DNA of 64,000 nucleotides from Flavimobilis massiliensis (GTDB lineage Bacteria; Actinomycetota; Actinomycetes; Actinomycetales; Cellulomonadaceae), in contig NZ_LT964979.1 of assembly GCF_900240335.1 (NCBI RefSeq), positions 682,001 through 746,000 of the forward strand. The letters are read 5' to 3'. The notes under the pieces are model-generated. The model searched no databases. It was not told the DNA's origin and saw only the letters and a list, made by a program, of their open reading frames with translations. Both the position numbers and the translations under genes were made by a program. Position 1 is the first letter of the stretch; each line of letters starts with the position of its first letter. This document shows, one piece after another, positions 28,910 to 38,246 of the stretch.

Positions 28910-28923
28910 TAGGATTGGCGACC
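28910..28923 (+). promoter_or_regulatory. Leaderless promoter of metK (TAGGAT)
   Basis: TAGGAT (28910-28915) ends 8 nt before the ATG at 28924 with no Shine-Dalgarno between. Confidence 0.5.
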
Positions 28924-30126
28924 ATGACCGACCACCTCCGCCTGTTCACCTCCGAGTCCGTCACCGAGGGCCACCCGGACAAGGTCTGCGACCAGATCTC
29001 CGACGCCATCCTCGACGCGATCCTCGAGCAGGACACCGAGGCGCGGGTGGCCGTCGAGACCATGGTGACGACCGGCCTCGTCCACGTCGCTGGCGAGGTG
29101 ACGACGTCCGCGTACGTCGAGATCCCGCAGATCATCCGCTCCGTCGTCCGCGAGATCGGGTACACGTCGTCCGCGATCGGCTTCGACGGCGACTCGTGCG
29201 GCGTCTCCGTCTCGATCGGGCAGCAGTCCCCGGACATCGCGCAGGGCGTCGACAAGTCCGAGGAGTCGCGTACGAACGACGCGGGCGACGTCGACCCGCT
29301 CGACCTCCAGGGCGCGGGCGACCAGGGCCTCATGTTCGGCTACGCGTGCTCCGACACCGCCGAGCTCATGCCGCTGCCCGGCTGGCTCAGCCACCGGCTC
29401 GCGGAGCGTCTCGCCCACGTGCGCCGCTCGGGCGAGGTTCCCGGGCTGCGCCCCGACGGCAAGACGCAGGTGACGATCGGCTACGACGGCGAACGCGCCG
29501 TCTCCCTCGACACGGTCGTCGTCTCGACGCAGCACGACCCGGACGTGCGCCACGACGTGCTCACGAGCGCGGTGCGCGACCTCGTCATCGCTCCCGTCCT
29601 CGAGGCCGCACAGCTCGATCTCGACACGCGCGCGACGAAGGTCCACGTCAACCCGACCGGGATCTTCGTCGTCGGTGGCCCCATGGGCGACGCGGGCCTC
29701 ACGGGTCGCAAGATCATCGTCGACACGTACGGCGGCATGGCCCGGCACGGTGGCGGAGCCTTCTCCGGCAAGGACCCGTCGAAGGTCGACCGCTCGGCCG
29801 CGTACGCGACGCGCTGGGTCGCGAAGAACGTCGTCGCGGCCGGGCTCGCAGAGCGCTGCGAGGTCCAGGTCGCGTACGCGATCGGCCGCGCACACCCCGT
29901 CGGCGTGTACGTCGAGACGTTCGGCACGGAGACCGTGCCGCTGCCGCGGCTCACGGCCGCGATCAACGAGGTCTTCGACCTGCGTCCCGGCGCGATCGTC
30001 CGCGACCTCGACCTCCTGCGTCCGATCTACCGGGCGACTGCCGCGTACGGCCACTTCGGCCGTGACCTCCCCGACTTCACGTGGGAGCGCACGGACCGCG
30101 TGGACGCGCTGCGGTCCGCCGTCTGA
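28924..30126 (+). CDS. metK: S-adenosylmethionine synthetase
   Basis: MetK makes S-adenosylmethionine from methionine and ATP. The 400-residue product has LFTSESVTEGHPDKVCDQISDA at the N-terminus, GAGDQGLMFGYA (about 128-139), and the P-loop-like GGGAFSGKDPSKVDRSAAY. I placed the start at ATG 28924, which gives the normal MTDHLRLFTSE N-terminus and a leaderless layout; a TTG at 28915 would add three residues. priA follows after 2 bases. Confidence 0.98.
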   Translation: MTDHLRLFTSESVTEGHPDKVCDQISDAILDAILEQDTEARVAVETMVTTGLVHVAGEVTTSAYVEIPQIIRSVVREIGYTSSAIGFDGDSCGVSVSIGQQSPDIAQGVDKSEESRTNDAGDVDPLDLQGAGDQGLMFGYACSDTAELMPLPGWLSHRLAERLAHVRRSGEVPGLRPDGKTQVTIGYDGERAVSLDTVVVSTQHDPDVRHDVLTSAVRDLVIAPVLEAAQLDLDTRATKVHVNPTGIFVVGGPMGDAGLTGRKIIVDTYGGMARHGGGAFSGKDPSKVDRSAAYATRWVAKNVVAAGLAERCEVQVAYAIGRAHPVGVYVETFGTETVPLPRLTAAINEVFDLRPGAIVRDLDLLRPIYRATAAYGHFGRDLPDFTWERTDRVDALRSAV

Positions 30127-30128
30127 CC

Positions 30129-32399
30129 GTGACGGGTCCGGCGGGCACGGAGCCCGCCGAGCCCGCGCAGGGACCGGCCGCGGGCGAGCCCGACCAGCTC
30201 GAGCTCCCCGGCATGCCTGCGCCCCGGCGACGACCCGCACCGGGGGCGCAGGCCGTCACGGCGGCCGACGACCTCCCCGTCGCGCGGGTCGTCGTCGAGG
30301 TGCCCGTGCTGCGCCTCAACCACACATACGACTACCTCGTCCCCATGTCGATGGCCGACGGCGTCACGGCCGGCGTGCGCGTCAAGGTGCGCTTCGGCGC
30401 GCAGGACGTCGACGGCTACGTGCTCGAGCGCCTGGCGACGAGCGAGCACGAGGGGACGCTGCGCCCGTTGCGACGGCTCGTGTCGACCGAGCCCGTCCTG
30501 CCCAGCGCCTCGGCGCGGCTCTGCCGCGTCGTCGCCGAGCACTACGCGGGCTCGATGAGCGACGTCGTCCGGCTCGCCGTGCCGCCCCGGCACGCCCGCA
30601 CCGAGGACGAGCCGCTCGCCGAGACCGCCGTCACCACGGGCGAGCAGCCTCACACCGTCAGCCGTCCGCCCATCGCAGCGGACGGGCCCGCACCAGTCGT
30701 CTCCGCACCGCACGGCTCCGCGCCGACGGACGCCGGACCGTGGGCAGGGCTCGCCGGCGGAGAGGCGTTCCTCCGGCACGCCGCCTCGGGATCCGCCGTG
30801 CGCGGGGTGTGGTCGGCACTTCCCGGCCGATGGGCGGCCGGTGGCACAGTGCTCGCGGACGACGGCTGGGAGGACATGGTCGCGCGCGCGGTCCGCGTCG
30901 TGCGCGACGGCGGACGCGGCGTGCTCGTCGTGCTCCCGGACGCGCGCGACGTCGACCGTCTGAGCCGCGCGCTCGACGCGGCGGGGCTCCGCGACGCGAC
31001 CGCGTCCGGACGGACGCTCCCGGACGATGACGGACGCGCCCACGGCTACGTGCGCCTCCTCGCCGACGACGGCCCCGCCCAGCGCTACCGGGCCTTCCTC
31101 GCCGCCCTGCGGGGCCATGCCCGCGTCGTCATCGGCACGCGCGCCGCAGCGTTCGCTCCCGTCGCCGAGCTCGGTCTCGCGGTCGTGTGGGAGGACGACG
31201 ACCCGCTCCACGCCGAGCAGCGCGCGCCCTACCCGCACGTGCGGGAAGTGCTCGCGCTGCGCTCGGAGACCGAGGGGTGCGCGCTGCTCGTCGCGGGCCT
31301 CGGTCGGTCGGTCGAGGCCCAGGCTCTCGTGCGTTCCGGCTGGGCCCACGAGATCGGTGCCGCCCGCGCCGTCGTCCGCGAGCGCGCACCGCGGGTGAAG
31401 GCCCTCACCCGGGTCGAGGTCGCGCGCGAGGGGCCCGCGGCGGTCGCGCGCATCCCGTCGGCGGCGTGGCGGATCGCGCGCGAGGGGCTCGCCCAGGGAC
31501 CGGTCCTCGTCCAGGTGCCGCGTGCGGGCTACGTGCCCGTCACCGCGTGCGGGACGTGCCGTGAACCCGCGGACTGCCCGGACTGCCACGGTCCGCTCGG
31601 TCTGGCGTCCGGATCCTCGACTCCCCAGTGCCGGTGGTGCGGTCGGCTCGCCGCCGCATGGTCGTGCCCCCGCTGCCACGGGAGCACGCTCCGCTCGGTC
31701 CTCGTCGGCTCCGAGCGCACCGCGGAGGAGCTCGGGCGTGCCTTCACGAACGTTCCCGTGCGGATCTCGGGGGCACGGTCGGCCGGGGGCGTCCTCGCGA
31801 CGGTGTCGGGTGCATCCGCGCTCGTCGTCGCAACCCCGGGCGCCGAGCCGGTCGCGGCCGGCGGGTACGCGGCGGCGCTGCTCCTCGACGCCGGGGTCGC
31901 GACGGCTGGCACGCAGCTGAGGACGCGACAGGATGCCGTGCGCCGCTGGCTCACGGCCGCGAGCCTCGTGAGGCCTGCGACAGCAGGCGGGGTCGTCGCG
32001 GTCGTCGGCGACGGTGACGAGGTCGTCACAGGAGCTCTCGTGCGATGGGACCCGGCGGGGCTCGCTGACCGGGAGCTCGACGAGCGGGTCGAGCTCGGGC
32101 TGCCGCCGGCGGTGCGCGTCGGGGCGCTCACAGGTCCGCGGCAGGCAGTCATGGCCGTGCTTGCGGAGACGACCCTGCCCCCGGGGGCGACGGTGCTCGG
32201 CCCCGTCCCGGTGACGCCGGCCGACGGGGGAGCGCCCGTGCTCGGCGGTGAACTCGGTGACGTACGGGCGATCGTCCGTGCGCCCCGCGGGGAGGGCCGC
32301 TTGCTCGCGGCGTCGTTGCGCGCTGGGGTGGCCGGGCGCGGGGCACGGCGCGGAGCTGGCACGGTGAGGCTCCACATGGACGTCGCAGACCTCGTGTGA
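30129..32399 (+). CDS. priA: Primosomal protein N' (PriA), actinobacterial helicase-dead type
   Basis: PriA recognises stalled replication forks for restart. The 756-residue protein has the N-terminal 3'BD domain (VARVVVEVPVLRLNHTYDYLVP) and zinc-binding cysteine clusters near residue 470-520 (CGTCREPADCPDCHGPLGL, then CRWCGRLAAAWSCPRCHGS). The Walker A GxGKT and the DEEH motif are absent; their places read AAGGTVLADDGW and VVWEDDDPLHAEQ. Loss of helicase motifs is a known feature of actinobacterial PriA, so it is probably structural. GTG 30129 follows metK by 2 bases. Confidence 0.93.
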   Translation: MTGPAGTEPAEPAQGPAAGEPDQLELPGMPAPRRRPAPGAQAVTAADDLPVARVVVEVPVLRLNHTYDYLVPMSMADGVTAGVRVKVRFGAQDVDGYVLERLATSEHEGTLRPLRRLVSTEPVLPSASARLCRVVAEHYAGSMSDVVRLAVPPRHARTEDEPLAETAVTTGEQPHTVSRPPIAADGPAPVVSAPHGSAPTDAGPWAGLAGGEAFLRHAASGSAVRGVWSALPGRWAAGGTVLADDGWEDMVARAVRVVRDGGRGVLVVLPDARDVDRLSRALDAAGLRDATASGRTLPDDDGRAHGYVRLLADDGPAQRYRAFLAALRGHARVVIGTRAAAFAPVAELGLAVVWEDDDPLHAEQRAPYPHVREVLALRSETEGCALLVAGLGRSVEAQALVRSGWAHEIGAARAVVRERAPRVKALTRVEVAREGPAAVARIPSAAWRIAREGLAQGPVLVQVPRAGYVPVTACGTCREPADCPDCHGPLGLASGSSTPQCRWCGRLAAAWSCPRCHGSTLRSVLVGSERTAEELGRAFTNVPVRISGARSAGGVLATVSGASALVVATPGAEPVAAGGYAAALLLDAGVATAGTQLRTRQDAVRRWLTAASLVRPATAGGVVAVVGDGDEVVTGALVRWDPAGLADRELDERVELGLPPAVRVGALTGPRQAVMAVLAETTLPPGATVLGPVPVTPADGGAPVLGGELGDVRAIVRAPRGEGRLLAASLRAGVAGRGARRGAGTVRLHMDVADLV

Positions 32400-32518
32400 C
32401 GCGAGTTACCCGTGGCGTGCGTCATCTCGGCGCGGGCGCCGCGGCGTGCATCCCGGAGCGAGCCTCTGCCCGTGGCACAGTAGGGGACTGGGAGCGACGC
32501 ACGGAGGCAGTACGAGCA

Positions 32519-34627
32519 GTGGCAGCACGGACGACTGACCTGTCGGTCGAGGACGCGACGGCGACGGCGGAGAACGGCACGGGGACCGTGAGAACGGTCG
32601 ACCCGCCGACGGGCGCCACCCGGCTGGTCCAGCGTCGGCCGACCCCTCGTCGCATCGCGGGCATCGACGGTCTGCGCGCGGTCGCCGTCCTCCTCGTTCT
32701 CGCGTTCCACCTCGCACCGGACGCCGTCCCAGGCGGGTTCGTCGGCGTTGACGTGTTCTTCGTCATCTCGGGCTTCCTCATCACGATGGGTCTGCTGCGG
32801 GAGAAGGCCCGCACGGGGCGGATCGACCTCGCACACTTCTGGACCCGACGTGTCCGGCGGCTCCTGCCTGCGCTCCTCGTCGTCGTCGCGGTGTGCTCGC
32901 CGGTCGCGCTGCTCGTCGGCGGTGACGTGCGCGTGCACCTCGACAGGCAGGTCTTCGGTGCGTTGACGTTTTCGAGCAACTGGGTGTCGATCGCCGCGGA
33001 GGACAGCTACTTCTCGGCGCTCGTGCCCCAGATGTTCTCGAACCTCTGGTCGCTTGCAGTCGAGGAGCAGTTCTACCTCGTGTGGCCGCTCGTCGTCCTC
33101 GGGGTGCTGCTGCTCGCGCGTTCCCGGCGCGCAGGCCTCGTGGCCGCGGGGGCGGCGGCGCTCGCGTCCGCGAGCGCGATGGCGCTGCTGCACACGCCGG
33201 GCGAGGACCCGACGCGCGTCTACTACGGGACCGACACGCACGTCTTCGGCATGATGCTCGGGGCTCTCCTGGCGTTCTGGTACTTCGGCAACGTCCGGAC
33301 GGGACGGCCTGCGCCGTGGCCGGGGGCACTCACGCCGGTGGGCCGGGGTGCACGGGTCGTCCGGGCGCTTAAGCGGCGTCGCCCGGGGGTCGTGGCGGGT
33401 GTGTGCCTCGTCGTCATCGGCGCCTTCTCGCTGCTCGTGCCGTGGGACTCCGCCGTGACGTACCGCGGCGGGCTCTTCATCGTGTCGCTCGCGGCGGCGC
33501 TCCTCGTCACGACGATGCTCCACGACTCGCGCGTACGACGGCTGCTCGAGACGCCTGCGCTGCGGTGGATCGGAGAGCGAAGCTACGGCGTCTACCTGTG
33601 GCACTGGCCGGTGTTCGTGCTGCTCACGCAGATCTTCGCGAAGCAGTGGGTCGAGGGCTCGGGGGTGCCGCTCGTGTGGGTCGTCACGGTCGTCGTGACG
33701 TTCGTCCTTGCGGGTCTCTCGTTCCGTTACGTCGAGCAGCCCGTGGTGCGCGACGGCGTGCTCGTCTCGCTCGAGCGGCTGGCGCGCTGGGTGCGCCCGG
33801 TGCGGAGCGCGCCGGGTCGTGGTCTGCGTGCACCTCTGGTCGGCGGAGCGATGGTCGCATGCCTCGTGCTCACGGGGTTCGCTGTCGCGACGGCCCCGCA
33901 CGTGACGTCGATCGAGCAGGACATCGCTGCGGGCATGGGGGAGAACGGTCCGGGCGAGGGGCCCGGCGCCCCTGGGCCGGGAGGCGCTGAGGTGCCGACG
34001 GTCGCTCCGTCCGGCACGCCGGGGGCGACCTCGGAGCCGTCGGACGAGCCCTCGCCAGCCCCGTCGGACGTGCCCGTGGAGCCGTCGGGTGCGCCGAGCA
34101 CGGAGCCGGGAGCGGGGGAGGAGCCGAGCGCGTCGACGGCACCGCCTGCGACCGGCGCGGACCTTGTCGTCGTCGGTGACTCGGTGACCGCGGCGTCGGC
34201 GAAGCAGATCCGGGCGCTCCTGCCGGACGTGCGGATCGACTCGGCGGTGTCGCGCTCGATGCTCGTGGCTCCCGGCATCCTCGGTGAGCTCGAGAAGAAG
34301 GGTGAGCTTCCGGACGTCGTCGTGCTGGCCCTCGCGACGAACACGACGCTGCGCGAGCGGACGATCAACGACGTGCTCGCGGTCGTGGGGCCGGAGCGTC
34401 GGGTCGTGCTCGTCAACGCGTACGGGGCCCGGAGTTGGATCAAGGGGACGAACGCAGTCATCGCGAAGGCGGCGAAGGAGCATCCCGAGGTGTCGGTCGC
34501 GGACTGGCACGGTGCGGTGCGGTCGCACGGCGAGCTGCTTGCCGCGGACGGTGTGCACCCGACGCGTGACGGCGCCGCGGTGTATGCGCGGCTGGTCGCT
34601 GACGCGTATGTCGCGGCGCGTGGCTGA
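32519..34627 (+). CDS. Acyltransferase-3/SGNH fusion membrane protein (OafA/OatA-like)
   Basis: The protein (702 residues from the chosen GTG) has an acyltransferase-3 membrane domain with about ten helices, opening with RIAGIDGLRAVAVLLVLAFH (catalytic His) and GGFVGVDVFFVISGFLIT. A ~65-residue Pro/Ser/Glu linker follows, then an extracytoplasmic SGNH domain with VVVGDSVTAAS and the C-terminal Asp-His motif DGVHPT. Such proteins O-acetylate cell-wall polymers or surface glycans; the substrate is not known. GTG 32519 has GGAGG 11 nt upstream. The frame also opens at GTG 32396 overlapping priA, but that extension has no protein-like features. Confidence 0.88.
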   Translation: MAARTTDLSVEDATATAENGTGTVRTVDPPTGATRLVQRRPTPRRIAGIDGLRAVAVLLVLAFHLAPDAVPGGFVGVDVFFVISGFLITMGLLREKARTGRIDLAHFWTRRVRRLLPALLVVVAVCSPVALLVGGDVRVHLDRQVFGALTFSSNWVSIAAEDSYFSALVPQMFSNLWSLAVEEQFYLVWPLVVLGVLLLARSRRAGLVAAGAAALASASAMALLHTPGEDPTRVYYGTDTHVFGMMLGALLAFWYFGNVRTGRPAPWPGALTPVGRGARVVRALKRRRPGVVAGVCLVVIGAFSLLVPWDSAVTYRGGLFIVSLAAALLVTTMLHDSRVRRLLETPALRWIGERSYGVYLWHWPVFVLLTQIFAKQWVEGSGVPLVWVVTVVVTFVLAGLSFRYVEQPVVRDGVLVSLERLARWVRPVRSAPGRGLRAPLVGGAMVACLVLTGFAVATAPHVTSIEQDIAAGMGENGPGEGPGAPGPGGAEVPTVAPSGTPGATSEPSDEPSPAPSDVPVEPSGAPSTEPGAGEEPSASTAPPATGADLVVVGDSVTAASAKQIRALLPDVRIDSAVSRSMLVAPGILGELEKKGELPDVVVLALATNTTLRERTINDVLAVVGPERRVVLVNAYGARSWIKGTNAVIAKAAKEHPEVSVADWHGAVRSHGELLAADGVHPTRDGAAVYARLVADAYVAARG

Positions 34628-34761
34628 GGCCCCCGAACCCCCTGTGTGACGTGGATCGCGCCATCGTGCAATCGTGCAGCGGCAAGTACCTGATGCGCCG
34701 CGTCGCAGATAGATGTTCGGCCGGCGCCCGACGACGCGGTCGTCGGGGGCTCGTCCACGCC

Positions 34762-34775
34762 TAGGATGGGTTCCC
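34762..34775 (+). promoter_or_regulatory. Leaderless promoter of fmt (TAGGAT)
   Basis: TAGGAT (34762-34767) ends 8 nt before the ATG at 34776; no Shine-Dalgarno. It heads the fmt-rsmB unit. Confidence 0.5.
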
Positions 34776-35726
34776 ATGCGCATCCTCTTCGCCGGGACCC
34801 CCGAGGTCGCGGTCCCTTCCCTCGAGGCGCTCGTCGCCTCCCCGCACGAGATCGTCGCGGTGCTCACCCGGGCCGACGCGCCAGCGGGCCGCGGCAAGCG
34901 GCTCACGCCGAGCCCCGTCCGGGTGCGCGCGGAGGAGCTCGGCCTCGAGGTCATCACGGGCAGGCCCCGAGACGCGGAGACGCTCACACGGCTGCGCGAG
35001 CTCGCGCCCGACGCCGCTGCGGTCGTCGCCTACGGCGAGATCCTGCGTCCTGACGCGCTCGCGATCCCGCCGCTCGGCTGGATCAACCTTCACTTCTCGA
35101 TTCTGCCCGCGTGGCGCGGCGCGGCCCCTGTGCAGCACGCGATCATGGCGGGCGACGAGGTGACCGGCGCGACGACGTTCGTCATCGGCGACGGGGTCGA
35201 CACCGGACCCGTGCTCGGGACGCTCACGGAGACCGTGCGCGCACGCGACACGGCGGGCGACCTGCTCGGGCGCCTCGCGCAGGCGGGCGCGCCGCTGCTC
35301 GTCGCGACGATGGACGCGCTCGCCGAAGGTCGGCTCGTCCCCGAGCCGCAGCCGGCCGACGGCATCTCGCACGCTCCGAAGATCGAGGTCGCCGACGCCC
35401 GCGTCGACTGGACCGTCCCCGCCCTCGCGGTCGACCGACGCATCCGTGGCTGCACCCCAGCGCCGGGCGCCTGGACGACGCTCCCCGACGGTGCCCGGCT
35501 CGGCCTCGGCCCGGTGACCCTCGCCGCCGACGTCACTGACCTCGCCCCGGGCGAGCTGCGCGTCGGGCGTCGTGACGTCCACGTCGGTACCGCGACGCAC
35601 GCCGTCCGGCTCGGCGACGTGCAGCCCGTCGGCAAGAAGCTCATGCCCGCTGCCGACTGGGCGCGTGGCGCGCGCGGCGCGGACGGCGAACCGCTCGGCG
35701 ACGGCACGCGGCTCGGTGCCGCATGA
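34776..35726 (+). CDS. fmt: Methionyl-tRNA formyltransferase
   Basis: Fmt formylates Met-tRNA(fMet) with 10-formyl-THF. The 316-residue product has MRILFAGTPEVAVPSLEAL at the N-terminus, the catalytic-domain motif GWINLHFSILPAWRGAAPVQHAI (Asn, His) and TGATTFVIGDGVDTGPVL. The C-terminal OB-like domain follows residue ~205. The ATG at 34776 gives the canonical N-terminus, so the upstream in-frame extension was discarded. It overlaps rsmB by 4 bases (ATGA). Confidence 0.97.
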   Translation: MRILFAGTPEVAVPSLEALVASPHEIVAVLTRADAPAGRGKRLTPSPVRVRAEELGLEVITGRPRDAETLTRLRELAPDAAAVVAYGEILRPDALAIPPLGWINLHFSILPAWRGAAPVQHAIMAGDEVTGATTFVIGDGVDTGPVLGTLTETVRARDTAGDLLGRLAQAGAPLLVATMDALAEGRLVPEPQPADGISHAPKIEVADARVDWTVPALAVDRRIRGCTPAPGAWTTLPDGARLGLGPVTLAADVTDLAPGELRVGRRDVHVGTATHAVRLGDVQPVGKKLMPAADWARGARGADGEPLGDGTRLGAA

Positions 35727-37243
35727 GCGCCCGCGACGGTGATCGGCGGGGTCCACGCCGCGACGCGAAGGGCCGCGAGCGCGGCGCCGTGCGCCGCTAC
35801 GACGAGCGGTCGACGCTCGCGCCGTCGGCTCGACGCAAGGGGTCGGACGCCGCGCGCGAGGTCGCGCTCGAGGTGCTGCGCGAGGTCGCGGACGCGGACG
35901 CGTACGCCAACCTCGTCCTCCCGCCTGCGCTGCGCCGGGCACGCCTGGACGGTCGTGACGCTGCCTTCGCGACCGAGCTCGCGTACGGGACCCTCCGCCT
36001 CCAGGGCCGGTACGACGCGATCCTCACGCGCTGCACGGACCGCGCGCTCACCGACGTCGACCCCGTCGTCCGTGATCTGCTGCGCCTCGGTGCGCACCAG
36101 CTGCTCGGCATGCGGGTCGCGACGCATGCCGCCGTCTCGGAGACGGTCGGGCTTGCCCGCGTGCACGCGGGCACGGGGCCGTCGCGGTTCGTCAACGCCG
36201 TTCTGCGGCGCGTCTCCGAGCGGAGCGCGCAGGCGTGGGAGGAGATCCTTGCGGCCGAGGCCCCGGACGTCGACGCGCGCCTCGCGGTCCTCGGGTCCCA
36301 CCCGGCGTGGGTCGTCCGGGCGCTGCGCGAGGCGCTGACGGCGCACGGTCGTGACGCGACCGAGATCGAGGCGCTGCTTGAGGCCGACAACACGGCGGCA
36401 CGGGTGACGCTCGTCGCGCGTCCCGGGCTGCTCGATGTCGAGGGGCTCAGCGAGGAGGTCGCCGACGAGTTCGGCGACCGTGAGGCACGCGTGGTCCCGG
36501 CGCGGTACGCGCCGACCGCGGCCATCCTCCAGGGTGGCGACCCTGCGTCGATCCCGGCGGTGCGCGCAGGCGCGGCCGCGGTCCAGGACGAAGGCTCGCA
36601 GCTCGTAGCGCTCGCCCTCGCCGCGGCGCCGCTCGACGGTCGGGACGAGCGTTGGCTCGACCTGTGCGCGGGGCCTGGCGGCAAGGCAGCACTTCTGGCG
36701 TCGCTCGCGGGGGAGCGCGGAGCCCGGCTTCTCGCGAACGAGGCGCAGCCGCACCGGGCGCGGCTCGTCGAGCAGTCGTTGCGCGCGGTTCCCGCGGATG
36801 CGGTCGAGGGGGTCGTCGTCGGCGACGGTCGCACGATCCTCGAGCGCACCGAGGGCGGGTTCGACCGCGTCATGGTCGATGCACCGTGCACGGGTCTGGG
36901 CGCTCTGCGCCGGCGGCCCGAGTCCCGGTGGCGGCGGGAACCGTCGGACGTGCCCGCGCTCGCCCGGCTGCAGCGCGAGCTGCTCGGCGCGGCGCTCGAC
37001 GCGACGCGGCCAGGCGGGCTCGTCGCCTACGTGACGTGCTCGCCGCACCTCGCCGAGACCCGGCTCGTCGTTGACGACGTCCTGGCGGGGCGCTCGGACG
37101 TCGAGCGCGCGGACGCGGCGAGCGCGGTGCGGTCGGTCGCGCTCGAGGAGCCTGAGCTCGTCCCGGGAACCGACGTGCAGCTGTGGCCGCACGTCCACGG
37201 GACCGACGCGATGCACCTCACGCTCCTGCGTCGCACCAGCTGA
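35723..37243 (+). CDS. rsmB: 16S rRNA m5C967 methyltransferase RsmB (Sun)
   Basis: RsmB methylates a cytosine of 16S rRNA. The 506-residue protein has an N-terminal basic tail, a NusB-like helical domain (about residues 45-180: AREVALEVLREVADADAYANL), and a Rossmann methyltransferase domain. The methyltransferase domain has the SAM motif LDLCAGPGGKAALLA, motif IV MVDAPCTGLGALRRRPESRW (one catalytic Cys) and motif VI AYVTCSPHLAETR (second Cys). Coupled to fmt by an ATGA overlap, the usual fmt-rsmB pair. Confidence 0.97.
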   Translation: MSARDGDRRGPRRDAKGRERGAVRRYDERSTLAPSARRKGSDAAREVALEVLREVADADAYANLVLPPALRRARLDGRDAAFATELAYGTLRLQGRYDAILTRCTDRALTDVDPVVRDLLRLGAHQLLGMRVATHAAVSETVGLARVHAGTGPSRFVNAVLRRVSERSAQAWEEILAAEAPDVDARLAVLGSHPAWVVRALREALTAHGRDATEIEALLEADNTAARVTLVARPGLLDVEGLSEEVADEFGDREARVVPARYAPTAAILQGGDPASIPAVRAGAAAVQDEGSQLVALALAAAPLDGRDERWLDLCAGPGGKAALLASLAGERGARLLANEAQPHRARLVEQSLRAVPADAVEGVVVGDGRTILERTEGGFDRVMVDAPCTGLGALRRRPESRWRREPSDVPALARLQRELLGAALDATRPGGLVAYVTCSPHLAETRLVVDDVLAGRSDVERADAASAVRSVALEEPELVPGTDVQLWPHVHGTDAMHLTLLRRTS

Positions 37244-37258
37244 GCCCGGGGGCGCCGG

Positions 37259-37271
37259 TAGGGTGGCGGTC
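37259..37271 (+). promoter_or_regulatory. Leaderless promoter of rpe (TAGGGT)
   Basis: TAGGGT (37259-37264) ends 7 nt before the ATG at 37272; no Shine-Dalgarno. Confidence 0.45.
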
Positions 37272-37937
37272 ATGGGCATCGCCATCCATCCCAGCATCCT
37301 CTCGGCCGACTTCACGAACCTCCAGCGCGATCTCGAGGCGATCTCGACCGCGGACGCTGCGCACGTCGACGTCATGGACAACCACTTCGTGCCGAACCTC
37401 ACGCTCGGCCTGCCGATCGTCGAGCGGATCGTCGAGGTGTGCCCCGTGCCGGTCGACGCGCACCTCATGATCGCGGACCCGGACCGGTGGGCCCCCGCGT
37501 ACGCGGAGGCCGGCGCGGCCTCCGTGACGTTCCACGCGGAGGCCGCGGCCGCGCCTGTGCGGCTTGCGCGCGAGATCCGTCGGCTCGGGGCGCGCGCGGC
37601 GCTCGCGCTGCGTCCAGCGACGCCGATCGAGCCGTTCGTCGACCTTCTTCCGGAGCTCGACATGATCCTCGTCATGACGGTCGAGCCCGGCTTCGGCGGC
37701 CAGTCCTTCATCGACGCGACGCTCGGCAAGATCGCGCGTGCTCGCGCGGCGATCGACGCCTCGGGCCTCGAGGTGCGGCTGCAGATCGACGGCGGGGTGT
37801 CGCGCTCGACGATCGAGCGTGCGGCGGAGGCCGGGGCGGACGTCTTCGTCGCCGGCTCGGCCGTCTACGGTGCGGACGACATCGCGGAGGAGATCGCGGC
37901 GCTGCGCGCGCTCGGTGCTGCTGCCTGCGGCCACTGA
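37272..37937 (+). CDS. rpe: Ribulose-phosphate 3-epimerase
   Basis: Rpe interconverts ribulose-5-P and xylulose-5-P in the pentose phosphate pathway; ribulose-5-P is also the RibB substrate used by the downstream rib genes. The 221-residue TIM-barrel protein has IHPSILSADFTNLQRDL, the metal-binding HVDVMDNHFVPNLT and DAHLMI segments, MTVEPGFGGQSFI and QIDGGVS. ATG 37272 gives the normal N-terminus. The residue pattern MDNHFVPN is the variant commonly seen in actinobacteria. Confidence 0.97.
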   Translation: MGIAIHPSILSADFTNLQRDLEAISTADAAHVDVMDNHFVPNLTLGLPIVERIVEVCPVPVDAHLMIADPDRWAPAYAEAGAASVTFHAEAAAAPVRLAREIRRLGARAALALRPATPIEPFVDLLPELDMILVMTVEPGFGGQSFIDATLGKIARARAAIDASGLEVRLQIDGGVSRSTIERAAEAGADVFVAGSAVYGADDIAEEIAALRALGAAACGH

Positions 37938-38007
37938 CCGTCCGTCGGGCGGACTCGGGGCCGACGTGCGGGAATGAACGCGACGCATGTGGCATTGTTG
38001 AGGGTGA

Positions 38008-38152
38008 GCACGTGCTCCGGGGTCGGTGAAAATCCGAGCCGGCGGTCATAGTCCGCGAACCGGGTCGTCGCCACCGCCGGTGGCTGGCGCTCGGCCGATC
38101 CGGTGGAACTCCGGAACCGACGGTGAAAGTCCGGATGGGAGGCGTACGTGAC
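38008..38152 (+). ncRNA. FMN riboswitch (RFN element)
   Basis: The conserved RFN core is all present: GGGGTCGGTGAAAATCC (about 38019-38035), GAGCCGGCGGT with CATAGTCCGCGAACC, a variable P5-like stem (about 38070-38090), GGTGGAACTCCGG, and ACCGACGGTGAAAGTCCGGA with GGGAGGCGTACG at the 3' side. It lies upstream of ribD in the 309-base gap after rpe. FMN binding is expected to lower expression of ribD-ribE-ribBA-ribH. Confidence 0.97.
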
Positions 38153-38200
38153 GACGACGCGGGCATGCGTGTCACCTCTCAGGTGACGTGCGGCGTCGTC
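38150..38200 (+). promoter_or_regulatory. Riboswitch expression-platform hairpin
   Basis: GACGACGACGC (38150-38160) can pair with GCGTCGTC (38193-38200) around an inner GTCACCT/AGGTGAC stem (38171-38187). It starts at the last helix of the aptamer and has no T-tract, so it may be a GC-rich terminator or act with Rho. Confidence 0.6.
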
Positions 38201-38246
38201 GCGGACGTCCGTCCGTCGCCCCGGGGCCGACCGTCCTGGAGCGACC

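Noticed and set aside
32396..32518. Longer N-terminus for the acyltransferase starting in the priA stop
   Set aside because: The extension has no membrane or domain features, while a GTG with a Shine-Dalgarno lies closer to the conserved domain.
31529..34987. A 1152-codon antisense frame over priA and the acyltransferase
   Set aside because: Composition is Arg/Pro/Ser-rich with no motif; it mirrors the third-position GC bias of the sense genes.
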